This document shows, piece by piece, positions 1 through 5,594 of a DNA stretch of 7,301 bases. A model generated the notes under the pieces. It worked only from the letters and a program-made list of their open reading frames with translations, was not told where the DNA came from and did not search any database. The position numbers were made by a program, and so were the translations under genes. Positions within the stretch are counted from its first letter, which is position 1; the number at the start of each line of letters is the position of its first letter. This stretch comes from Caldifarciminota bacterium (GTDB lineage: Bacteria > Hydrothermota > UBA3072 > WFRC01): NCBI GenBank assembly GCA_015486685.1, contig WFRC01000226.1, forward strand, positions 1 to 7,301, in the 5' to 3' direction.

Positions 1-1170
1 GGCATAATTTTTTTAACAGGCATTGTAGTCAACAAATTTGTAGTAAAATTAAGGATACCAGAAGTAACAGGGGAGTTGATTCTGGGTATTATTATTGGAC
101 AGGAATTTCTTGGACTTGTTCACTCACATATCCTTGCATCTACCAGTTTAATCTCAAATATTGTTCTTGGATTTGTTGCGTTTACCATAGGAAGGAATTT
201 CTCCATTCAAGATTTCAAAAAAATAGGTAAGCCTGTTCTCTGGATTTCTGTTTTTGAGGCAGGGGGTGCATGGGTAGTCGTAACATTCTTTTTTCACTAT
301 TTATTAAAGATGCCACTTTACATTTCTTTACTCTATGGGGCAATTTCCTCCGCCACTGCACCCGCGGCAACCCTGATGGTAATAAGACAATACAAATCTA
401 AGGGTTATTTTACGAATATACTTCTGGGTGTTGTCGGGATTGATGATGCATGGTGCCTTATTATATTTGCAATCTCTTTTGCAATGGCTAAGGCATTATA
501 TTTGCACCAATCGAGTGAATTGCTCATATTAAAGGTTTTTTTTAAGTCTATTATTGAGATAGGAGGAGCGTTTTTATTGGGAGGAGGTATGGCTTTTATT
601 CTTGCCTATTTTGCGAGATTTTTTAAAAGGCATACAGAGGTTGAAATATATACACTCAGTTTTGTTTTCCTCTCAATCGGATTAGCAATGTGGTTACATT
701 TTTCCGTTCTTCTTACTACAATGGCGTTAGGTGCTGTTCTTATTAATATAAGAACTACTTCTTCAAGTTTTTTTGATGTGCTTGAAGATATTGAATCTCC
801 TCTTTTCCTTTTGTTTTTTGTTCTGGCAGGTGCAAATCTTGAAATTTCAGCCCTCAAAGCAATTGGAGTTGCAGGAGTTGTATATTTTTTCGCCAGATTG
901 ATTGGGAAGGTTTCAGGTGCTTTCGTTGGAAGTTATTTGGGGAAGGTACCCAGAAGGGTTAGGAAATATATTGGATTGGGACTTGTGCCTCAAGCAGGTG
1001 TAGCTCTTGGAGTAGCCCTTATAGCAAAAGCAGATTTTCCTGACATAGGGAACACTATTTTCACCACAATCGTGGCAACAACTGTTGTATATGAAATAAT
1101 TGGGCCTATACTTACAAAGATTGGTCTTTCAAAGGCTGGAGATATTAAATCTACATCTCAAAACAAATAA
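1..1170 (+). CDS. Cation/proton antiporter, CPA2 (Na+/H+ exchanger) family, 5'-truncated by window edge
   Basis: Integral membrane transporter that would exchange protons for Na+ or K+ across the cytoplasmic membrane. The reading frame is open from base 1, giving 389 residues. Translation upstream of the first TTG (base 76) reads as genuine family sequence (IPEVTGELILGIIIG, the early transmembrane motif), so the true start lies outside the window and TTG 76 is not the start. The protein is made of many hydrophobic helices. The segment SSATAPAATLMVIRQYKSKG is followed by GIDDAW, with the Asp pair encoded at 442-447. That pair matches the ion-binding DD motif of electrogenic CPA2 exchangers. 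The conserved late segment GLGLVPQAGVALGVALIAKA is present. The protein ends shortly after the last helix, so no TrkA/RCK regulatory domain follows. It converges on the epimerase gene across a 170-bp gap with no clear terminator. The family call is firm; the transported ion is unknown. Confidence 0.9.
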   Translation, partial: GIIFLTGIVVNKFVVKLRIPEVTGELILGIIIGQEFLGLVHSHILASTSLISNIVLGFVAFTIGRNFSIQDFKKIGKPVLWISVFEAGGAWVVVTFFFHYLLKMPLYISLLYGAISSATAPAATLMVIRQYKSKGYFTNILLGVVGIDDAWCLIIFAISFAMAKALYLHQSSELLILKVFFKSIIEIGGAFLLGGGMAFILAYFARFFKRHTEVEIYTLSFVFLSIGLAMWLHFSVLLTTMALGAVLINIRTTSSSFFDVLEDIESPLFLLFFVLAGANLEISALKAIGVAGVVYFFARLIGKVSGAFVGSYLGKVPRRVRKYIGLGLVPQAGVALGVALIAKADFPDIGNTIFTTIVATTVVYEIIGPILTKIGLSKAGDIKSTSQNK

Positions 1171-1340
1171 TTTTTAATAATTTCGTGAAAACTGCCTTAT
1201 ATCTGTAAATAATATATGTAAAAAAAGTGTTTGTGTTCGTAATTTGTTAAAGGCAATAGTTCTAAATTCCAAAAACAGACATTAGCCGAGACCAAGGCAA
1301 AACCCCTATTTTGGCACAGACTCAGATGTCCTTATCTCTT

Positions 1341-2411
1341 TTACTTTTTTATTATCAGGTCTTTCTGGAAATCATATATCTGGGTAATAATATCTCTTAT
1401 CCCATATTTATAATCCCAATCAGGATAGTGTTCCTTGAATTTCTTAACACTGCTGATATACCAGATATGGTCTCCTTTCCTGTTTTTATTCTCATACACA
1501 TAGTCCATTTTTTCTCCTGTTATTTCCTGAACTATGTCAATACCTTCCAAAATAGAACAATTACTAAATCTACTCCCGCCCATATTATATACTTCTCCTA
1601 TGCGTGGTGATAAATAAAAATGGTAGAATGCATTCACAAGGTCATAGGAGTGTATATTGTCTCTGACCTGTTTCCCCTTATATCCGAATATATGGTATGT
1701 TTTTTTCATAATGGCTGCCCTTACAAGATATGAAAGAAATCCATGAAGCACTGTTCCTGAGTGTGTAGGTCCCGTTAAACATCCCCCTCTAAATACGGCG
1801 GTTTTTAACCCAAAATATCTTCCATATTCTTGAACCAGAATATCTGCCGCTACCTTTGAGGCACCAAACAGAGAATGTAAACTCTGGTCAATGCTCATTG
1901 TTTCATCAATTCCATCGTAATATGGGTGATTTTCAGGGAGTTCATATCTTTTTTCCTGTTCTATCAAGGGAAGTGTGTTAGGTCTATCCCCATAGACTTT
2001 ATTGGTTGATGTGAATACAAAAACACTGTCCGGGCTGTGTTTTCTGAATGCCTCTAAAAGATTTAATGTGCCCGTTGCATTTATGGAAAAATCTGTGAAC
2101 GGTTCACGGGCTGCCCAATCGTGAGAAGGCTGTGCCGCAGTATGTATAATTATATCAGGTGTATATTTTTTTATCAAGTTTTCTATGCCTTTATAATCTC
2201 TGATGTCAATACTATAATGTGTATACTGTTTTTTATATTTGTTAATTAACCTATTCCTGTTCCATTTTGTAGATGCGTCTTTACCAAAAAAGTATTCTCT
2301 CATATTATTATCAATACCTATAATGTCAAAACCCTTATCGATAAAAAATGATACAGATTCAGAACCTACAAGTCCTGCTGAGCCTGTAATAAGTACAACA
2401 CCTTTTTTCAC
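1341..2411 (-). CDS. NAD-dependent epimerase/dehydratase, CDP-paratose/tyvelose 2-epimerase-like
   Basis: Extended short-chain dehydrogenase/reductase of 356 residues, expected to act on a nucleotide sugar in the cytoplasm for surface polysaccharide synthesis. The Rossmann motif GSAGLVG lies at 10-16, and D34 (IGIDNN) should bind the NAD ribose. The segment TSTNKVYGD (134-142) and GYKGKQVRDNIHS (243-255) are the features that resemble CDP-tyvelose/paratose 2-epimerases (RfbE type). At the usual YxxxK active site the protein reads F182-G-A-S-K186, so the catalytic Tyr is Phe. From memory, relatives share the phrase HSLFGASK, so this may be a subfamily trait rather than damage. The start is GTG, supported by AGGAGG five bases upstream and by the Rossmann fold starting at once. 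It stands alone rather than in a visible sugar-synthesis cluster. The substrate cannot be assigned. Confidence 0.88.
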   Translation of the reverse strand: MKKGVVLITGSAGLVGSESVSFFIDKGFDIIGIDNNMREYFFGKDASTKWNRNRLINKYKKQYTHYSIDIRDYKGIENLIKKYTPDIIIHTAAQPSHDWAAREPFTDFSINATGTLNLLEAFRKHSPDSVFVFTSTNKVYGDRPNTLPLIEQEKRYELPENHPYYDGIDETMSIDQSLHSLFGASKVAADILVQEYGRYFGLKTAVFRGGCLTGPTHSGTVLHGFLSYLVRAAIMKKTYHIFGYKGKQVRDNIHSYDLVNAFYHFYLSPRIGEVYNMGGSRFSNCSILEGIDIVQEITGEKMDYVYENKNRKGDHIWYISSVKKFKEHYPDWDYKYGIRDIITQIYDFQKDLIIKK

Positions 2412-2416
2412 AATAT

Positions 2417-2422
2417 CCTCCT
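2417..2422 (-). promoter_or_regulatory. Ribosome binding site for the epimerase gene
   Basis: Perfect AGGAGG on the minus strand, five bases upstream of the GTG at 2409-2411. It decides the GTG start: no ATG lies near it, and the NAD-binding fold begins within the first four residues. Confidence 0.8.
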
Positions 2423-2432
2423 TTTTGCTTAT

Positions 2433-2460
2433 AACTTAAACTTTTTTTTCAAATTGTCAA
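2433..2460 (-). promoter_or_regulatory. Putative sigma70-type promoter of the epimerase gene
   Basis: On the minus strand a perfect -35 box TTGACA (2455-2460) is followed after 16 bases by TAAGTT (2433-2438), a weak -10 that matches three of six consensus bases. Transcription would start near 2426, leaving a short leader that contains the AGGAGG site. The -35 box resembles those of the two other minus-strand units. Confidence 0.5.
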
Positions 2461-2611
2461 GAAAATAATGCGTTAGGAGAAAGGGAAAAGAAAAATATTA
2501 GATAAGAGTGCAATATCTATTACCATATCAATCTCATCTGCAATCAGGATGCATCTTGAACCTCAACTGGATAGGTATTATAAAAATTTAGAAATTTCAT
2601 ACCCTGAATAT

Positions 2612-2640
2612 AAAAAAGCCCTTGCATTTTGCAAGGGCTT
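2612..2640 (-). terminator. Intrinsic terminator of the lipoprotein gene
   Basis: A perfect 11-bp stem (AAGCCCTTGCA at 2616-2626 against TGCAAGGGCTT at 2630-2640) closes a 3-base loop. On the minus strand it is followed by a run of six T (2612-2617, overlapping the stem foot). It begins six bases after the lipoprotein stop codon. On the plus strand there is no T tract, so it acts for the minus-strand gene only. Confidence 0.93.
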
Positions 2641-2645
2641 CTGGT

Positions 2646-3515
2646 TTAATTTCTGGATAAAGATGGAGAGTTTCCTCCCGTTATTTTTTTCATCATCTCT
2701 ATCATTTTTTTCGTATGTTCATAAGAGGATTCTTTGGAAATTTCCTGTGCCTTAGAAGGAGAGCCTTCAATCCTTAGTGCTTTGTAGTTTCTGGGGTCGG
2801 AGGTTTCTGCTGTATAATAACCTTTTCCTTTACCATTCATATTGTTTATCATCTCTCCAGGCCACATCATTGGTCCAGAGCAGGCTGAAACACTGAAATG
2901 CCCATATGACCAATCAACAGAATCTACGCTTTGAGGAAATAGATAATTTGCAAGAAATTCATACGATGTTGCTTTTGTCGGGAAAGAGGTGTCAATACGA
3001 ACGCTATGAGAGCCAAGGGTATCATAATATTCATAATGGAGATAAAAGTCTACCCAATAATAATCAGCACCATTAGCAGCATTCCATGCGACGGTATAGG
3101 ATGCATTTTTTGATACGATGCCTGTATCAGATGCAGGAGCGGTAATCTTAAATGTATCGGGTATGTTTAAAGAGCCTGTAATACTTCCGTCCTTATAAAC
3201 GACTTTCATTTTTACTGTGTCTCTTAAATGATAATTTGTGCTGTCTTTATAGTAATCAAATTCTTGAGGGGCATATGCATCATTGAGTGGTATTGTATCT
3301 GACCCTATTAACGCGATGGGGACCATATCAAACCCATCCCAGTCTACGGCGTCAACACGGGCTGAGACCTTTACCTGCATAGGTGCTTTTCCTCCTCCGA
3401 TTTCTTCAACTTGTGCCAAAACATCTGCATAGGTTATGTGGGGAAAACCTGCTTCATTAGAAACGCACCCTGCAAGCAGAACTAATGTTGTGAGTGTTAA
3501 AAATAGGTACTTCAT
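2646..3515 (-). CDS. Lipoprotein of unknown function with a probable beta-sandwich domain
   Basis: A 289-residue exported protein. The N-terminus MKYLFLTLTTLVLLAGC is a type II signal peptide with lipobox L14-A15-G16-C17. Val at +2 is not the Asp inner-membrane retention signal known from E. coli, so an outer-membrane or periplasm-facing anchor is likely. The mature chain is rich in Asp, Ser, Thr and Tyr. Residues about 119-212 (FKITAP..., TVAWNAANGADYYWVDFYL, FSVSAC) have the alternating pattern and W/Y spacing of a fibronectin type III or Ig-like fold; this is inference from pattern only. The C-terminus (255-289) is charged and Met/Lys rich. The ATG has AGGAGG four bases upstream. The gene follows the HEPN gene by 51 bp and ends at a strong terminator, so it has its own promoter or is the last gene of that transcript. 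I recognise no family. Confidence 0.85.
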   Translation of the reverse strand: MKYLFLTLTTLVLLAGCVSNEAGFPHITYADVLAQVEEIGGGKAPMQVKVSARVDAVDWDGFDMVPIALIGSDTIPLNDAYAPQEFDYYKDSTNYHLRDTVKMKVVYKDGSITGSLNIPDTFKITAPASDTGIVSKNASYTVAWNAANGADYYWVDFYLHYEYYDTLGSHSVRIDTSFPTKATSYEFLANYLFPQSVDSVDWSYGHFSVSACSGPMMWPGEMINNMNGKGKGYYTAETSDPRNYKALRIEGSPSKAQEISKESSYEHTKKMIEMMKKITGGNSPSLSRN

Positions 3516-3542
3516 ACTACCTCCTTGTTTTAGGTTTTAATT

Positions 3543-3570
3543 AAAATAATATTTATTCTAAATTTGTCAA
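3543..3570 (-). promoter_or_regulatory. Putative promoter of the lipoprotein gene, overlapping the HEPN stop codon
   Basis: A perfect minus-strand TTGACA (3565-3570) and, 16 bases on, TATTTT (3543-3548, four of six consensus bases). The TGA stop of the HEPN gene (3567-3569) lies inside the -35 box. Predicted transcription starts near 3536, leaving about 20 bases of leader with AGGAGG. This would separate lipoprotein expression from the upstream toxin-antitoxin pair. Confidence 0.5.
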
Positions 3571-3959
3571 GCCTTTTTTATTTCTTTATTGAGAATTTGA
3601 TGTAAATGTGTCAATGAACCTAAATATCGGGATTTTATTGCCTTAAAAATTTTTCTTGTTCCTTTTGCTGTATAAATATGAACCAGCATATTTCTATCTT
3701 CTATCATATTCATCCATACAAGTTCATTATCTATTAACGCATTTGAAAACGCTTCCTTAAAACAGTACCTCGGGTTTTTGCATACAATACCAACCCCCTC
3801 TAAATATTCTTTGATTAATTTCCATGCAAGTTCATAACAGATTTCAAATCTTTTTATAACACCGTCAATGTCTAAATCGTCCTGAGCCTGGTTTAATCCA
3901 TTTTTAAGATTATTTAGGGCATGCTTAAAATCCTTAAATAAGTATTTTACCTTTTTCAT
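3567..3959 (-). CDS. hepT: HEPN-domain toxin, nucleotidyltransferase substrate-binding (HI0074/HepT-like)
   Basis: A 130-residue all-helical protein of the nucleotidyltransferase substrate-binding family (HI0074-like), the toxin half of an MNT/HEPN pair. The family hallmark RFEICYELAWKLIKEYLE is at 37-54, followed by NPRYCFKEAF (62-71). The motif R89-N-M-L-V-H94-I-Y96 is a full RX4HXY. In studied HepT proteins R and H form the RNase site, and the Tyr is adenylylated by the partner MntA to silence the toxin; that mechanism is known for relatives and inferred here. The start at ATG 3959 overlaps the end of the nucleotidyltransferase gene by 26 bases in another frame. It has only a weak AAGG eleven bases upstream, so translational coupling is likely. 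The length is normal and all key residues are intact, so it looks functional. Confidence 0.9.
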   Translation of the reverse strand: MKKVKYLFKDFKHALNNLKNGLNQAQDDLDIDGVIKRFEICYELAWKLIKEYLEGVGIVCKNPRYCFKEAFSNALIDNELVWMNMIEDRNMLVHIYTAKGTRKIFKAIKSRYLGSLTHLHQILNKEIKKA

Positions 3960-4242
3960 ATATAATTATGCCTTTTTCTAATATGTTCTTTTTAAGTTTG
4001 CCATAAGTATTTTTCAGATTCACAATATCCACATTCCCCACAATATCTAAAAATCCAATTCTTTTGCCTTTTGGTTCAATGGCAATATCAATATCTGCAT
4101 CATTCTTATAGTTCCCTGTTGCAATGGAGCCAAATAGAATAATCCTCTCAGGACTAATCTGTGAGAGAATTTTTTTCAATATAAATTTCAAGACTTCCAA
4201 TTTTTTATTGTCTATATAATTTTCTAAATGATGTTTCTTCAT
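3934..4242 (-). CDS. mntA: Minimal nucleotidyltransferase antitoxin (MntA/HI0073-like)
   Basis: A 102-residue minimal nucleotidyltransferase of the DNA polymerase beta superfamily, the antitoxin half of the MNT/HEPN pair. The catalytic motif starts at G38-S39 (LFGSIATGNYKNDADIDIAI) and fits GSX10DXD exactly, with D50 and D52 as metal ligands. D72 (VDIV) is placed as the third carboxylate. In characterised homologues this protein transfers AMP from ATP to the HEPN Tyr; here that is inferred. It is upstream of and overlaps the toxin gene, so the antitoxin is made first. There is no Shine-Dalgarno sequence before the ATG, and the predicted transcription start falls at or next to the ATG, which suggests a leaderless message. 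All catalytic residues are present. Homologous stand-alone MNT proteins exist, but the adjacent HEPN gene makes this assignment strong. Confidence 0.9.
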   Translation of the reverse strand: MKKHHLENYIDNKKLEVLKFILKKILSQISPERIILFGSIATGNYKNDADIDIAIEPKGKRIGFLDIVGNVDIVNLKNTYGKLKKNILEKGIIIYEKGKILI

Positions 4243-4248
4243 ACTTTT

Positions 4249-4276
4249 AATTTACAATCTTTTTTTAATTTGTCAA
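4249..4276 (-). promoter_or_regulatory. Putative promoter of the MNT/HEPN operon, possibly leaderless
   Basis: A perfect minus-strand TTGACA (4271-4276) and, after 16 bases, TAAATT (4249-4254, four of six consensus bases). With usual spacing transcription begins about base 4242, the A of the nucleotidyltransferase ATG. The lack of any Shine-Dalgarno site there agrees with a leaderless start. Confidence 0.5.
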
Positions 4277-4439
4277 ACATTTTTTTCACTAAAAAAGACG
4301 ACTCACCACAAAGGATACAGAAAATAATAACGACAAATCTCAAAACTCAAATCCACAACCCAAAATTCAAAAATTTTAAAATCCTTCCGCTACCAGAGAT
4401 AATCGGGATTAGGAAATCCCTCCTACATTTTCATTTTTT
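4277..4439. other. Intergenic AT-rich segment without a gene
   Basis: The stretch 4243-4811 between the divergent toxin-antitoxin and phosphatase units has no credible gene. This left part is A- and C-rich low-complexity sequence with repeated CTCAAA and CAAAAT words (4338-4380), followed by the first REP-like palindrome. The reading frames across it give low-complexity peptides with no family resemblance. Confidence 0.6.
4402..4427 (-). repeat. REP-like palindrome, copy A
   Basis: A 26-base element read on the minus strand: foot TGTAGGA, stem GGGATT, loop TCCT, stem AATCCC, then GAT. It has the same length and frame as copies B and C. Its stem differs from theirs at two base pairs, and both arms changed together. 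The GTAG foot followed by an imperfect palindrome resembles REP elements mobilised by RAYT (Y1-type) transposases. Confidence 0.7.
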
Positions 4440-4555
4440 CATTGATTTTTTCAACCTTTAACCTTCAACTTTCAACAGTTTTTTCTCACTTTTAACATTT
4501 AACTGTATTCTAATCCGTATCACCATATCATCGTATCACCGTTTTCAGTGAGCCA

Positions 4556-4581
4556 ATCGGGGCTGGGAAGCCCTTCCTACA
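4556..4581 (-). repeat. REP-like palindrome, copy B
   Basis: A 26-base element on the minus strand: foot TGTAGGA, stem AGGGCT, loop TCCC, stem AGCCCC, then GAT. The outermost pair is A against C on this strand (a G-T wobble on the other), so the effective stem is five pairs. It sits inside the left long inverted repeat, in the same orientation as copy A, 154 bases from it. Confidence 0.75.
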
Positions 4582-4602
4582 TCAATCTGGCAAATATCCT
4601 TT

Positions 4603-4637
4603 TAGCGGTAAGCGGTGAGCGGATAGCGGTCAGCGTC
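4603..4637. repeat. Tandem 7-nt repeat (NAGCGGT), five units
   Basis: Five consecutive heptamers: TAGCGGT, AAGCGGT, GAGCGGA, TAGCGGT and the divergent CAGCGTC. It forms part of the left long inverted repeat and has a counterpart at 6943-6973. It is more GC-rich than its surroundings. Confidence 0.75.
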
Positions 4638-4742
4638 TTTCTGCCAACGGCTTTCGGCAGTCTTTATCACTCCTCACTTCTTAGTTTCCACTTCTTATTT
4701 ATTATATCCTATAAACTCAAGAAACCCATCTACTATTTGAAA

Positions 4743-4771
4743 TTCACAATTCACAAGACTGACCCTATAAT
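4743..4771 (+). promoter_or_regulatory. Putative sigma70-type promoter of the phosphatase operon
   Basis: TTCACA (4743-4748, five of six -35 consensus bases), a 17-base spacer, and a perfect TATAAT (4766-4771). Transcription would start near 4778 and give a leader of about 34 bases without a Shine-Dalgarno site. A second candidate, TTGAAA (4778-4783), 16 bases and TATATA (4800-4805), would start transcription at about the ATG. The -35 box falls in low-complexity AATTCACAATTCACAA sequence, which lowers certainty. Confidence 0.5.
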
Positions 4772-4782
4772 TTTTCCTTGAA

Positions 4783-4813
4783 ATAAGCACTATTTTTGTT
4801 ATATAAGCACTAT
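4783..4813 (+). repeat. Direct repeat ATAAGCACTAT, two copies 20 bases apart
   Basis: The 11-mer ATAAGCACTAT occurs at 4783-4793 and 4803-4813, the second copy running into the ATG of the PAP2 gene. A spacing of 20 bases (about two helical turns) at a promoter/start region is compatible with a regulator binding site, but a chance or slipped duplication is equally possible. Confidence 0.5.
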
Positions 4814-5594
4814 GGGAATAATTTCTATAATTTTGTTATCCATAACAGGGAGTAAAAGAGATATTGATTTGAATTTTGCATACATTAAATCTTATCCTGT
4901 CGATGCAAAGGCGATTTTATCCGAACCTTTTCACTGGGATGAAAAGGATTGGATTAAAGCATCGGGGATAATGGGGGTAGGTACTGTTTTATACCTCAAT
5001 GATAACAGGATTCAGGATTGGGCACAGGGGAAGCGAAATTATTTGTCAAATAATATATCAAAATATGCTACATACTTTGGAGAAAAACAGGTGGTGGCAC
5101 CTTCTCTATTATTATACTACCTATACGGGAGAATTTTTCACAATCAAAGGGCAAAGAATACTGCACTGCTTGGGTTGGAGGGGTTTATTCTTTCAGGGAT
5201 ATTCACAAACATAGTGAAATATTCAGCCCACAGGTCTCGTCCATATACAGGATATGGTGCAAAGCATTGGGACGGTCCCTCATTTTCTCTTTCTGATGAC
5301 TATCTTTCTTTCCCTTCCGGACATTCTACCACGGCATTTGCCCTTGCAACGATATTTTCTAATGAGTATAAATCCGTATTTTCATCTTTATTATTTTATT
5401 CTCTTGCAACCCTTACTGCTATCTCAAGGGTAAATGATAATGTGCATTGGACTTCTGATGTATTTTTTGGTGCTGTTATAGGATATGCTACATCAAAAGC
5501 ACTTCTTTCTCTTCATTCTCAAAAAAATAATAGATTTGGGGTTTCTCCATATATAAACGGCAAATCTATAGGGATGATGGTGCAATTAAGATGA
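4812..5594 (+). CDS. PAP2-family phosphatase, membrane/periplasm-facing
   Basis: A 260-residue phosphatidic acid phosphatase type 2 family enzyme that would remove phosphate from a lipid phosphate or pyrophosphate (phosphatidate, PGP, undecaprenyl-PP or lipid A). All three active-site motifs are intact: K136-X6-R143-P144, P168-S-G-H171, and S205-R206-X5-H212-X3-D216. Hydrophobic segments at about 94-107, 117-134, 173-182, 190-203 and 217-231 fit the membrane core. The N-terminus MGIISIILLSITGS is a short hydrophobic stretch without the usual Lys/Arg, so a signal anchor is only weakly supported. ATG 4812 is the only good start: an in-frame TGA lies at 4779-4781. No Shine-Dalgarno site precedes it. 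The stop overlaps the next gene as ATGA. It is the first gene of a three-gene operon. The family call is firm; the substrate is unknown, with a lipid A-related role suggested by the neighbour. Confidence 0.9.
   Translation: MGIISIILLSITGSKRDIDLNFAYIKSYPVDAKAILSEPFHWDEKDWIKASGIMGVGTVLYLNDNRIQDWAQGKRNYLSNNISKYATYFGEKQVVAPSLLLYYLYGRIFHNQRAKNTALLGLEGFILSGIFTNIVKYSAHRSRPYTGYGAKHWDGPSFSLSDDYLSFPSGHSTTAFALATIFSNEYKSVFSSLLFYSLATLTAISRVNDNVHWTSDVFFGAVIGYATSKALLSLHSQKNNRFGVSPYINGKSIGMMVQLR

Larger units (their letters stand above)
4440..4651 (-). repeat. Long inverted repeat, left copy
   Basis: About 212 bases that reappear in reverse complement at 6927-7164. Hand alignment gives about 90% identity. 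Bases 4491-4543 match 7035-7087 without a mismatch over 53 positions. The order of parts (from 4651 downwards) is a GCCRWTGGC-like end, a 7-nt repeat run, the REP-like palindrome, a GATACGATGATATGG word and an AAATGTTAAA/GTTGAAAGTTGAAGG tail. It lies directly upstream of the phosphatase operon. Confidence 0.9.

Noticed and set aside
606..857. Minus-strand 83-codon reading frame within the antiporter gene
   Set aside because: It lies wholly inside a well-supported membrane transporter gene, has no family resemblance and no start signal.
1291..1313. Possible hairpin CAAAA-CCCCTA-TTTTG between the convergent antiporter and epimerase genes
   Set aside because: Only five mostly A-T pairs and no T tract on either strand; too weak for a terminator call.
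1311..1610. Plus-strand 99-codon reading frame opposite the end of the epimerase gene
   Set aside because: Antisense to conserved epimerase sequence; hydrophobic low-complexity product without a Shine-Dalgarno site.
2465..2560. Minus-strand stretch reading ILIADEIDMVIDIALLSNIF between stop codons
   Set aside because: Gene-like composition over about 29 codons could be a gene remnant, but it has no start codon, no recognised family and is too short to call.
2549..2755. Plus-strand 68-codon frame starting MHLEPQLDRYYKNLEISYPEYKKAL
   Set aside because: The first part looks protein-like, but the frame runs through the terminator stem and into the antisense of the lipoprotein gene; no ribosome site or relative is seen.
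4228..4461. Plus-strand 77-codon frame antisense to the nucleotidyltransferase start
   Set aside because: Runs into low-complexity and repeat DNA; Phe/Asn-rich product of no known type.
4548..4781. Plus-strand 77-codon frame through the left inverted repeat
   Set aside because: It translates the REP-like palindrome and the heptamer run; the inverted copy does not preserve a matching protein, so it is not coding.
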